Of a DNA stretch of 37,933 nucleotides, positions 30,487 to 37,859 are shown one piece after another. Below the pieces are notes generated by a model, which saw nothing but the letters and a program-made list of their open reading frames with translations, was not told where the DNA came from and ran no database searches. Source of the stretch: an uncultured Actinomycetes bacterium (lineage in GTDB: Bacteria; Actinomycetota; CADDZG01; WHSQ01); assembly GCA_937863385.1 (NCBI GenBank), contig CALMBW010000024.1, positions 1-37,933 on the forward strand, read 5' to 3'. A program made the position numbers and the translations under genes. The number at the start of each line of letters is the position of its first letter. Position 1 is the first letter of the stretch.

Positions 30487-32112
30487 TCAGTTCCGTCCTG
30501 CGCATTCGAGGATCTCGGCCAGGCGGGAGCCGGGGAAAGCTGCTTCGAACACCCGCTCGTCGGCCCGGTCACGGTACTCCTCGGGCAGCTCTTCGCCGTC
30601 GTGGTTCTCTTCGATCGTGTAGGTGAGCACGAAACGCGCAACGTCTTCCATGGTCACGCCCATCTCGGCACCGACCTCCTCATCGAAGAAGATCCCCACC
30701 GCACTAGTGTCCTTGACTAGAGACTTCCCCGAAGGCGTTTCGAAGAAGGCATCGATGTCTTCTTTGAGTTGCCCGTTCGCGATCGCCCAGGCCCCGGTTC
30801 GCTGCGGCGACGGCGTGTGTCCGTGGTCGGCGGTCATAGCGATCACGTAGTCGCCGACCGTTTCATCGAGTAGCTCTATCAGCCGAGCCAGCCCATCATC
30901 CTGCGAGCGGACCGTCGCCTCCATCTCTGGCGAATCCATGGTGTATTGGTGCCCAACGATGTCGCTCATCTTGTAGTTGATGCTCAGGAGGTCTGGGACC
31001 TCGTCGGCGCCGAATCCCTCACCTGAGATCAGCGAGAGCAACACGCCACTCTGGAAGTTCGACCAGGCTGGGTTGTCGTGCATCTCGAGGATGTCGTGCG
31101 ACATCCACTTCCCGTCTACTTCGCCGTCGGACCGGTCGAGCTCGTCGACGGCTTCTTCGAGACCGGGGGCTTCTCGGAGGTAGTCAGGCGTGCGATAGAA
31201 CTCATCATTGCCACCGATCGCGTTCCCTTCTTCGAACAAGGCCAGCACGTCTTTGTCACCACCCGGCCGCGCGCTACCGTGCGAGAACATCCCCATGTGC
31301 CACGAGCGCCACCCGAGCAATCCCACTTTGGGTGCATTCCCAAGCTCGACGTCGATCAGATCACCGAACGTTGCTACGTCCAGAACGGAAGCGTCACGGC
31401 CTTGGAACGCAACACCTACCTCTCCCGAGTCGAGCGTGTACTTGATCCCGGTCACACCATGAGCGCGGGGATAGAGGCCGGTGCCCATCGACGAGTGGGT
31501 CGCCGGCGTGATCGATGGTGATGAGCCGACGACGGCGTCAAGGTAAGAGGTGCCCTCTCGCTCCAACCGGCCGAGGGTTGGCCATGCGTCCGGCCACCGT
31601 TCGAGCACGTTGCGACCGACGCCATCCCACACCAACAAGATCACCAGTTTGGGCGTAGGGGCGCCCGGTTCGATCATCTCCGTGAGAGCACGGCCGGTGC
31701 GCTCGGGAAGGTCGACTCCGGTGAGCTCGCCCATGGTGGGGAAGATGTCCACCACCGAGGCCGGACCGGGGAGCCGTCCGGCGGGCTTGATGATGCCCGG
31801 GCCGTAGAAGATCAGGGGGACGTTCTGCAGGTAGTCCCAGGGACCGGAGTGGTTCGGGACGGCGAAGGTCCCCGAGTAGTTCGGGAACTTGGGCAGCATG
31901 ATGATGTCCTCGGAGCGCTCCTTGTCGTAGCCGCGCCAGATGCGATCGAGCAGTATCGGATCAACCTCGCACCCGAGCCGGACGAGGTCTACCTCGCCAA
32001 CCGCCTCCTCTTTGCGTTGCTTGGTCTCTTCAGGTGAGTCACCCGTGCACGCCACGAGCAACGAGAGCGATAGCACAAGAGCGATAGAACGGACGTGCAT
32101 CCTTGACTTCAC
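30487..32112 (-). CDS. Lipoprotein of the alkaline phosphatase superfamily with permuted motif order
   Basis: A 541-residue exported lipoprotein: the signal ends LLVAC with Cys22. The order of motifs is unusual. The block normally at the C-terminus of phosphatase-type members is near the N-terminus: NHSGPWDYLQNVPLIFYGPG (H88) and VVDIFPTMGELTGVDLPERTG (residues 121-140). Only then come the first metal Asp D163 in LLVWDGVG, the Thr nucleophile T202 in SITPATHSSMGTG, and late metal ligands D384, H388 (MSDIVGHQY) and D429-H430 (TADHGH). The chain then ends without the usual last block. GTG 32112 was chosen because its GTGA overlaps the WecG/TagA stop and AGGA lies 6 nt upstream; ATG 32100 also works. 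It probably cleaves or transfers a phosphate ester outside the membrane; the substrate is unknown. Confidence 0.8.
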   Translation of the reverse strand: MKSRMHVRSIALVLSLSLLVACTGDSPEETKQRKEEAVGEVDLVRLGCEVDPILLDRIWRGYDKERSEDIIMLPKFPNYSGTFAVPNHSGPWDYLQNVPLIFYGPGIIKPAGRLPGPASVVDIFPTMGELTGVDLPERTGRALTEMIEPGAPTPKLVILLVWDGVGRNVLERWPDAWPTLGRLEREGTSYLDAVVGSSPSITPATHSSMGTGLYPRAHGVTGIKYTLDSGEVGVAFQGRDASVLDVATFGDLIDVELGNAPKVGLLGWRSWHMGMFSHGSARPGGDKDVLALFEEGNAIGGNDEFYRTPDYLREAPGLEEAVDELDRSDGEVDGKWMSHDILEMHDNPAWSNFQSGVLLSLISGEGFGADEVPDLLSINYKMSDIVGHQYTMDSPEMEATVRSQDDGLARLIELLDETVGDYVIAMTADHGHTPSPQRTGAWAIANGQLKEDIDAFFETPSGKSLVKDTSAVGIFFDEEVGAEMGVTMEDVARFVLTYTIEENHDGEELPEEYRDRADERVFEAAFPGSRLAEILECAGRN

Positions 32113-32894
32113 CGGCCGTCCTTAGACCGTCCAAAGGCATCACGCGTCACGCGCCAAAGGAACGCGGGGTTGCCCACCACGTATCTGCGCCACAACCTGC
32201 CCGGTTCGAGCACAAGTCGCCAAAGCCACTCGACACCGAGCCGGTTCATCCAGGCAGGCGCTCGGCGCACGCGCTCGGCAGCGAAATCGAAGAACGCTCC
32301 GACGCCAACCCCTAGCAAGCAACCCGTCGCTCGAAGGTTCTCTGCCAGCCACCGTTCTTGCAAGGGGTTGCCCATCGCAACCATCACCACATCGGCGCCG
32401 GTGTGGCGGATCTCTGCGGCCAGGCGAGCATCCTCGGTTCGGGGAAAGAATCCATCGTGCGTGCCGGCCACATCGAGTCCGGGGATCTTGGCCCGCAGCT
32501 TGCCGGCTGCCTGCGAAGCTACACCCGGGTGGCCTCCCAACAGGTAGACGCTCCATCCCCTGCGTGCCGCCAGCTCCAGGAGCTTGGGGTTGAGATCGGA
32601 ACCGTTCAGATTCTCGGGGAACGGCCTCTTTCTCAGACGACCGGCCAGCCCAACACCGGCTCCGTCGTTCAAGACCACATCTGCAGAGCACAGGATGTCT
32701 CGATACGACGGGTCTATGGATGCAAGGTTGAGCGTGTGAGCATTCACGTACGCCACCAGGGCCGGGGGGTGCTCGGTGGCCGCTCTCTCGATCGTCGCGA
32801 GGGCTTGCTGCGAGGAAGCCTGCAGGATCGGAACCCCCAGGATCTCGATGGTCGATAACGGCGGCATGGCGGTGGTCAAGATACACGGGGCCAC
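32109..32894 (-). CDS. WecG/TagA/CpsF family N-acetylmannosaminyltransferase-like glycosyltransferase
   Basis: A 261-residue GT-E family membrane-associated glycosyltransferase. Motifs are YVNAHTLNLA (residues 49-58), LNDGAGVGLA with catalytic-type D77, NLNGSDL, LLGGHPGVA, VMVAMGNPLQERW, GVGAFFDFAAERVRRAPAW, and the basic C-terminus LGVEWLWRLVLEPGRLWRRY. In teichoic acid and enterobacterial antigen pathways this family adds the second sugar (ManNAc or ManNAcA) to polyprenyl-diphosphate GlcNAc. GTG 32894 has GAGGA 10 nt upstream; ATG 32867 is a possible shorter start. It is the first gene of the minus-strand run and divergent from the MOSC gene. With the glycerol-phosphate genes it recalls a teichoic-acid-like linkage unit, which is inference. 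Confidence 0.9.
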   Translation of the reverse strand: MAPCILTTAMPPLSTIEILGVPILQASSQQALATIERAATEHPPALVAYVNAHTLNLASIDPSYRDILCSADVVLNDGAGVGLAGRLRKRPFPENLNGSDLNPKLLELAARRGWSVYLLGGHPGVASQAAGKLRAKIPGLDVAGTHDGFFPRTEDARLAAEIRHTGADVVMVAMGNPLQERWLAENLRATGCLLGVGVGAFFDFAAERVRRAPAWMNRLGVEWLWRLVLEPGRLWRRYVVGNPAFLWRVTRDAFGRSKDGR

Positions 32895-32953
32895 GGACTA
32901 TCGATCCTCGGATATACGCTGGGTATCCACTTGGGTTGGGCAGACTGTTGCTG

Positions 32954-33733
32954 ATGGGTGAAAAGTTCTTTCTCGGGCGGGTCAAGGAGATCTGGCGCTA
33001 CCCGGTGAAGTCGATGCTGGGCGAGCAGGTCCCGCGGGCGACGATCGATCTCGGTGGCGTCGAGGGCGACCGCGTCTACGCGCTGCGCGACGTCCATGAC
33101 TCCAGCCTGATAAGTGCCAAGCGTGTTGCCGAGTTGTTCGGGTTCCACGCGCGGCTGGCCCGTTCCGGGATGCTGGGCATCGAGTTCCCAGACGGTGTCT
33201 TGATGGCGTACGAAGCTCCGGGACTTGACGCCCGGCTTTCCAAGGTGCTCGGGCGGCAGGTCACTCTCGTGCGGCTCGATGACTCGGATGTGGAGCGGAT
33301 CGGCATGGGAGCGACCGCCGATTCCACTGAGGGAGAGGGCTATTTCGAGACCTCAGCCGGTTTCCACGACTCTTCTGACATCCACCTCCTGACCACAGCC
33401 CAGTTAGAGCACGTCAGACCCTTGTACCCACAAGGCGATTGGGATCGGCGGCGCTTCCGCCCGAACCTGCTGATCTCCTCGGCCGAAGATGCACCAGGTC
33501 CCACGCCGGGCACGATCATCCAGGTCGGCGCAGCGGTGTGCTTGGAGGTGATCAAGGCCTGCAGTCGCTGCGTGATGACTACCCATCCACAGGAGGATCT
33601 CCCCCACGACAGGCAGATTCTCGCAACCCTCGCACGTCAGACGTCCAACGCCCTCGGCACTCTGTGCCGCGTGACCGAAGCGGGAGCGATAGCGGCCGGT
33701 GATGAGGTCTGGGTAACCAGCAGCCTCATCTAG
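32954..33733 (+). CDS. MOSC domain protein
   Basis: A 259-residue soluble protein with an N-terminal MOSC beta-barrel (VKEIWRYPVKSMLGEQV, residues about 9-25) and a C-terminal MOSC domain with RRFRPNLLIS near 160 and the active-site region KACSRCVMTTHPQ near 205. MOSC proteins handle molybdenum-cofactor sulfur or reduce N-hydroxylated compounds; the Cys of the CSRC motif is the candidate ligand. Conserved RP/RCVMTT motifs agree with the marC/YcbX-like subgroup. ATG 32954 was preferred to an upstream TTG at 32936. It heads the right-hand plus-strand run, but its role in the polymer is not obvious, and it may simply be a neighbour. Confidence 0.86.
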   Translation: MGEKFFLGRVKEIWRYPVKSMLGEQVPRATIDLGGVEGDRVYALRDVHDSSLISAKRVAELFGFHARLARSGMLGIEFPDGVLMAYEAPGLDARLSKVLGRQVTLVRLDDSDVERIGMGATADSTEGEGYFETSAGFHDSSDIHLLTTAQLEHVRPLYPQGDWDRRRFRPNLLISSAEDAPGPTPGTIIQVGAAVCLEVIKACSRCVMTTHPQEDLPHDRQILATLARQTSNALGTLCRVTEAGAIAAGDEVWVTSSLI

Positions 33734-33802
33734 AAAAGCTATGGTTGACGGTCCGGGCGCCTCACGGTGCCCCATCCCGACAGCTATCAACGGAGGTCTT
33801 GC

Positions 33803-35032
33803 GTGCCCGCGCCGAACGTGCTTTTCCTGGCGATCGACTCCCTAAGAGCCGACGCCATCTTCGGCAACCACATCGAGACACCGAATATCGACTCCTTCGC
33901 TTCGGCAGGAGCCAGCTTCACGCAGTGTGTGTCCACGACCACTTCCACGACTCCGTCCTTCTCCTCGATGCTCACCGGCTGCTACCCACCGAAGCATGGG
34001 GTACGGGGGCTGCAGGGATACCGGCTGCGCTCGGACCTGACGACCTGGGCACAGGCGTTCTCGGAGGCCGGCTACAACACCCACGCCGAGGTGACCGGTC
34101 CACTGCTGCCGGAAACGGGGATCCTGCGCGGGTTCGATGACGCCCGCCACCGCCAGGGCTACAAGGTGCCCTTCTTCAACTGGCGCGATGAGGTCGTCGA
34201 GCGCATGCACTCTTACGTCGATCCATGGTTCATGCTCTTGCACATCTGGGAGGTTCACCGCCCCTACCGCGCCCCCCCAGATTTCACGAAGCGATGGGAT
34301 AGGTCCGGGTACGAGGCTGCCGTCGCGGCAACCGACGAGTGGCTCAAGCCCGTCTTCGACGCCTGCAGCGACAACACCATCGTCGTCATCACCGGAGATC
34401 ACGGCGAGGACTACCCCGACACACCGATGGAGCAGAAGGTGCTGCGCGCGGCTCGCAAAGCCCGTGGCAAGTTCAAGCTGGGGAAGTGGTTCCCATGGCT
34501 CGACAAGAAGCTCTCGGGTCTGGTCGTCGGTCACGGATTCGCCCTCTACGAGCACTTGGTTCGAGTGCCTTTGATCATCGCCGGCCCCGGGGTCAGCCAC
34601 GGCTCCTACTCCCAGCAGGTCCGTCACGTAGATCTGTTTCCAACGATCGCAGATCTCTGTGGGGTTCAAGTACCCGGCGGGATCGACGGGCGCAGCCTGA
34701 AACCGATCATCGACGGCCAGTCGTTGCCGGATGAGCCGGCTTACATGGAGGCGGTCGGAGTCAAGCTCGAAGGCAACCGGATCGAGGGCGTTCGCACCGA
34801 AGACTGGAAGCTTCTGAAGACCGGTTCCAACCGTCCCCAGCTCTTCAAGCTCGACGGCAGCACGGGACCCGACGAGAAACGCAACGTCTACGGCAAGTTC
34901 CCTGAGGTTGCCCGGCCCCTGGAGGAGTTCCTTGCGGGCGTTCGGGCGGGCGAAGTGGTCGCAGAATCTGGGATGACCGAGGAAGAAGAGGCGACGGTCG
35001 AACAGCATCTGCGCGACCTCGGTTACCTGTAG
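33803..35032 (+). CDS. Sulfatase-fold hydrolase with Thr in place of the catalytic Cys
   Basis: A 409-residue sulfatase-family protein: PNVLFLAIDSLRAD with D12, TPNIDSFASAG, TTPSFSSMLTG, ITGDHGEDY near residue 205, GHGFALYEHLVRVPLIIAGPG near 245, and DLFPTIADLCGV. The Cys/Ser-x-Pro-Ser-Arg position reads T49-T-P-S-F53, so the formylglycine modification cannot occur and sulfate ester cleavage is doubtful. Thr is the nucleophile of phosphodiesterases, phosphonate hydrolases and LtaS-like glycerolphosphate transferases in the superfamily. It has no signal peptide. GTG 33803 was chosen because GGAGG is 6 nt upstream. It shares the tail EEEEATVEQHLRDLGYL with the two phosphodiesterases and is followed by a sulfotransferase after 8 bp. 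Confidence 0.85.
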   Translation: MPAPNVLFLAIDSLRADAIFGNHIETPNIDSFASAGASFTQCVSTTTSTTPSFSSMLTGCYPPKHGVRGLQGYRLRSDLTTWAQAFSEAGYNTHAEVTGPLLPETGILRGFDDARHRQGYKVPFFNWRDEVVERMHSYVDPWFMLLHIWEVHRPYRAPPDFTKRWDRSGYEAAVAATDEWLKPVFDACSDNTIVVITGDHGEDYPDTPMEQKVLRAARKARGKFKLGKWFPWLDKKLSGLVVGHGFALYEHLVRVPLIIAGPGVSHGSYSQQVRHVDLFPTIADLCGVQVPGGIDGRSLKPIIDGQSLPDEPAYMEAVGVKLEGNRIEGVRTEDWKLLKTGSNRPQLFKLDGSTGPDEKRNVYGKFPEVARPLEEFLAGVRAGEVVAESGMTEEEEATVEQHLRDLGYL

Positions 35033-35040
35033 GGCGAGAA

Positions 35041-35919
35041 GTGATCGCGCCGTTCTTCATCGTCGCATCGGCTCGCTCGGGTACCACTTTTCTGCGACTG
35101 ACGTTGAACGCGCACCCTCAGGTCGCCGTGCCCCCCGAGTCCCGCTTCATCACCGAGCTGAGCCCCGGCGCGGCAACGATCGGGCGCGATGACTTCCTTC
35201 AGCAGCTTGCAGCACACAAACGCTTCAAGACGTGGGGGCTGCCTATCGACGCCGTCGCCGCAGAGATCGGCGAGCGTGCTGACCTGGCTTACACAGATGC
35301 CATCCGCTGCACCTACGTCGCGTACGCGAAGCGCGACGGTAAGTCTTCGTGGGGGGAGAAGACACCGCGCTACATCGAGAACATCCCCATGCTTGCTGGG
35401 ATGTTCCCCGACGCTCGCTTCATCCACATCGTGAGAGACGGACGCGATGTCGCTCTGTCCTATGCGCATGTCGACTTCGGCCCTCGTACCGTCGCCAAGG
35501 CAGCACAGCTCTGGAGCCGCCGGGTTGCCGCCGGCATCCGAGATGGCCGGCCTCTTGGTCCTCAGCGATACATCGAGATCCGAAACGAGGACCTCGCGAA
35601 CGACACCGAAGCCGAGGTCACCAAGATCTGTAGCTTCCTCGGCATCGAGGCGGATCCGGCGATGTTCGACGAGAAGGCCCGGGCCCGCGGCATCGTCGAG
35701 AAGAGCAAACACAACTTCGATCCTGCCGCCGGCGGACGAAAGCGCATGTCCGACTGGCGTACCGAGATGCGACCTCGCGATATCGAAGTGGTCGAGACGG
35801 TCGCGGGTGATGTGCTGTCGCAGGTGGGCTACGAGCGGCGCTACCCCCAGCCCGGTCCCCGAGCCCGCCTCGAAGCCAAGCTCGCCCTGCTGGGCCTGCC
35901 GCTAGGCCGGATCAAGTAG
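35041..35919 (+). CDS. PAPS-dependent sulfotransferase
   Basis: A 292-residue sulfotransferase. The 5'-phosphosulfate loop VASARSGTTFL (residues 8-18) and the 3'-phosphate motif RDGRDVALSYAH (132-143) are both present, which is the family hallmark. It moves sulfate from PAPS to a hydroxyl or amine on a glycan or lipid. There is no transmembrane segment. It starts with GTG, 8 bp after the sulfatase-fold gene, so the two are probably coexpressed. The acceptor is unknown; decoration of the saccharide built by this locus is the simplest guess. No PAPS-synthesis genes are in the window. Confidence 0.9.
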   Translation: MIAPFFIVASARSGTTFLRLTLNAHPQVAVPPESRFITELSPGAATIGRDDFLQQLAAHKRFKTWGLPIDAVAAEIGERADLAYTDAIRCTYVAYAKRDGKSSWGEKTPRYIENIPMLAGMFPDARFIHIVRDGRDVALSYAHVDFGPRTVAKAAQLWSRRVAAGIRDGRPLGPQRYIEIRNEDLANDTEAEVTKICSFLGIEADPAMFDEKARARGIVEKSKHNFDPAAGGRKRMSDWRTEMRPRDIEVVETVAGDVLSQVGYERRYPQPGPRARLEAKLALLGLPLGRIK

Positions 35920-36007
35920 CCGGTCCGATTCGCGTTTATCTGTCCCACAAGGAACATCCACGGGTGCGGCGAACCTCCAGTACCAGACGAACACACGGAG
36001 GGAACCG

Positions 36008-36484
36008 ATGAAGCGCACGATCGCACTCATAGCCGCTGCAACGATGGTCGCAGCCGCCTTCTCTGCGCCGGCGATGGCCGGCAAGAAAGGCAAGCGCAAG
36101 GCCGTCAAACAGCAGTATTACGGCACGATCATGCTCTCCGCCCCCTACCCAACCGACAACACCTGCTTCTCGCGCCTCGAGAGGCTGATCGCCCTCTACG
36201 GTGTCAACCAAGCAGCAGGCATGGTGGGCGCTCACTTCGACGTCAACCCCAAGACCGCCGGACAGAGCTTCAAGCTCCACTCCCTCACAGACGGCGCCGA
36301 CATGGACCTCATCTACTACGCGGACTACGGCAGTCAGACCGATCCCACCACTGCTCCTGCCTTCGTGGCCTTCGAGACCCGTGAAGCGGGCGGCGAAGAA
36401 GGCACCGTCCCAGCAGGCATGACCAAAGCCATCATCTGCATGGCGTCCGGCCAAGAAGGCGAGTACCACTACACCACCGGCTAG
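36008..36484 (+). CDS. Small secreted protein of unknown function
   Basis: A 158-residue exported protein. MKRTIALIAAATMVAAAFSAPAMAG is a clear Sec signal peptide, cut after AMA. The mature part starts with a basic stretch (KKGKRKAVKQ), then an acidic and aromatic domain with two Cys (NTCFSRLERL and AIICMASG) that could form a disulfide. No family is recognised. ATG 36008 has an excellent ribosome site (GGAGGG) 5 nt upstream. It follows the sulfotransferase by 88 bp, so its expression is probably separate. Confidence 0.78.
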   Translation: MKRTIALIAAATMVAAAFSAPAMAGKKGKRKAVKQQYYGTIMLSAPYPTDNTCFSRLERLIALYGVNQAAGMVGAHFDVNPKTAGQSFKLHSLTDGADMDLIYYADYGSQTDPTTAPAFVAFETREAGGEEGTVPAGMTKAIICMASGQEGEYHYTTG

Positions 36485-36501
36485 CCAGTCACAGCTTCGC
36501 T

Positions 36502-36507
36502 TAGTCT
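36502..36507 (+). promoter_or_regulatory. Putative -10 box of the YcaQ-like gene (leaderless)
   Basis: TAGTCT (TAnnnT) exactly 6 nt before GTG 36514, in the 30-bp gap after the small secreted protein gene; no ribosome site is seen. Confidence 0.45.
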
Positions 36508-36513
36508 CCACCG

Positions 36514-37728
36514 GTGGATAGCGAACTTCGGCTTGATCTGAAGGCGGCGCGGCGGATCGCTCTTGCCGCGCAGGGTTTGGACACCGGCCATCGGGCCACT
36601 ACCGTGATGGAGGCAGCTCGGCTGCTCAACTGCATCCAATTCGATCCTCTCAACGTGATAGCGCGGACCCAGTTGCTGGTGCTGTACTCGAGGCTCGGTC
36701 CGTTCGACCCCGCCGAGCTCGATCGGGCTCTTTTCGACGACCGAGAGTTGTTCCACTACTGGGCACACGCGGCGTCGTTCGTGCTCACCGACGACTTCCC
36801 TCTTTATCAGCGCACGATGAAGAGTTGGCCCGGAAAGAGCGACTGGGCCGTGCGGGTCAACAAGTGGATGTCAGACAACGACAAGCTGCGCCGCACGATC
36901 CTGCGCGGGTTGAAACGCAACGGCACGATGCTTGCACGTGACTTCGGCGACACCGGGTCCGTCGGCTGGACGTCAACCGGATGGACCGAAGGTCAACAGG
37001 TCACCCGCATGTTGGACTTCCTATGGATCCAGGGGAAGGTCATGATCGCCGGCCGCCGGGGCATCCAACGCGTCTGGGCCCACGCGGACGATTGGTTCCC
37101 GGAATGGATGCCGCGCCACACCGTCAGCAAGACCGCCGAGGTTGACAGCATCACATCCAGGAGCTTGCGCGCCTTGGGCGTAGCCACCCCCAAGCACGTA
37201 GCGCACCACTTCGTAACCGTCCCGGTCGCAGAGACCCGTACCTCGCTCGAGCGTCTTCGCAAGCGCGGTGACATCGTGAACGTCGAGGTGGACGGCATCA
37301 AAGGCCCGTGGTTCATGCACCGAAACGATCTGCATCTCATCGATGAGGTCAAGACGGGCTGGCGTGTACCTACGACACCCCTGTCGCCGTTCGACAACCT
37401 GATCCGAGATCGCCAGCGCACCAAGGCCCTGTTCGATCTCGACTTCACCATCGAGATCTACGTACCGGCCGCGAAGCGCCGCTATGGCTATTACGTTCTG
37501 CCGGTCGTCGAGGGAGACAAGATCGTGGCGCTGGCCGACCCCAAGCTGGACCGAAAGAACCAGCTATTGACCATCAATGCCCTTCATGCCGCCGAAGGCT
37601 TCGAGACCAACACCGCCGTGGCCAAGCGCGTCCACCAAAGCTTGTGGAAGCTGGGCAAGTGGTTGGGGGCCACCGACATCACCTATCCCAAGGCTCCCCC
37701 AGCCTGGAAGAAGGTTTTGCCCAAGTAG
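36514..37728 (+). CDS. YcaQ/AlkX-like winged-helix DNA glycosylase family protein
   Basis: A 404-residue HTH_42 (winged helix DNA-binding domain) protein. The catalytic-type motif is Q42-F-D44 in CIQFDPLNVIARTQ, the QxD form found in YcaQ/AlkX-type interstrand-crosslink glycosylases rather than QxQ of AlkZ. Other family marks are ELFHYWAHAASFV near residue 75, PLSPFDNLIRDRQR near 290, and RRYGYYVLPVVEGDKIVALADPKLDR (positions about 37470-37555). The family unhooks DNA crosslinks or excises alkylated bases. The start GTG 36514 gives the expected N-terminus. The activity on a natural crosslinking agent is unknown, and no toxin biosynthesis genes are nearby. Confidence 0.88.
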   Translation: MDSELRLDLKAARRIALAAQGLDTGHRATTVMEAARLLNCIQFDPLNVIARTQLLVLYSRLGPFDPAELDRALFDDRELFHYWAHAASFVLTDDFPLYQRTMKSWPGKSDWAVRVNKWMSDNDKLRRTILRGLKRNGTMLARDFGDTGSVGWTSTGWTEGQQVTRMLDFLWIQGKVMIAGRRGIQRVWAHADDWFPEWMPRHTVSKTAEVDSITSRSLRALGVATPKHVAHHFVTVPVAETRTSLERLRKRGDIVNVEVDGIKGPWFMHRNDLHLIDEVKTGWRVPTTPLSPFDNLIRDRQRTKALFDLDFTIEIYVPAAKRRYGYYVLPVVEGDKIVALADPKLDRKNQLLTINALHAAEGFETNTAVAKRVHQSLWKLGKWLGATDITYPKAPPAWKKVLPK

Positions 37729-37859
37729 CTCCACTTGCCGTGCAGCCGCCAGGGTTGAACGCCATCATCTATCACTATGAAGTTGTCAAAGTGCTGAGTC
37801 TTAGTGCTGTCTTTCGTTGCAGGTTCCAGTCGCTGCCCCGGGGCGAGGGGGCGAGACAC
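37729..37859. other. Intergenic region, nothing supported
   Basis: About 130 bp between the YcaQ-like gene and the possible partial gene at the right edge. I see no open frame of convincing length, RNA gene or strong terminator. Confidence 0.5.

Noticed and set aside
33842-35008. 388-codon minus-strand open frame opposite the sulfatase-fold gene
   Set aside because: Antisense shadow; the plus-strand product has clear sulfatase-fold motifs.
33803-35032. Annotation as an arylsulfatase
   Set aside because: The formylglycine Cys/Ser motif is replaced by T-T-P-S-F, so sulfatase activity is not supported.
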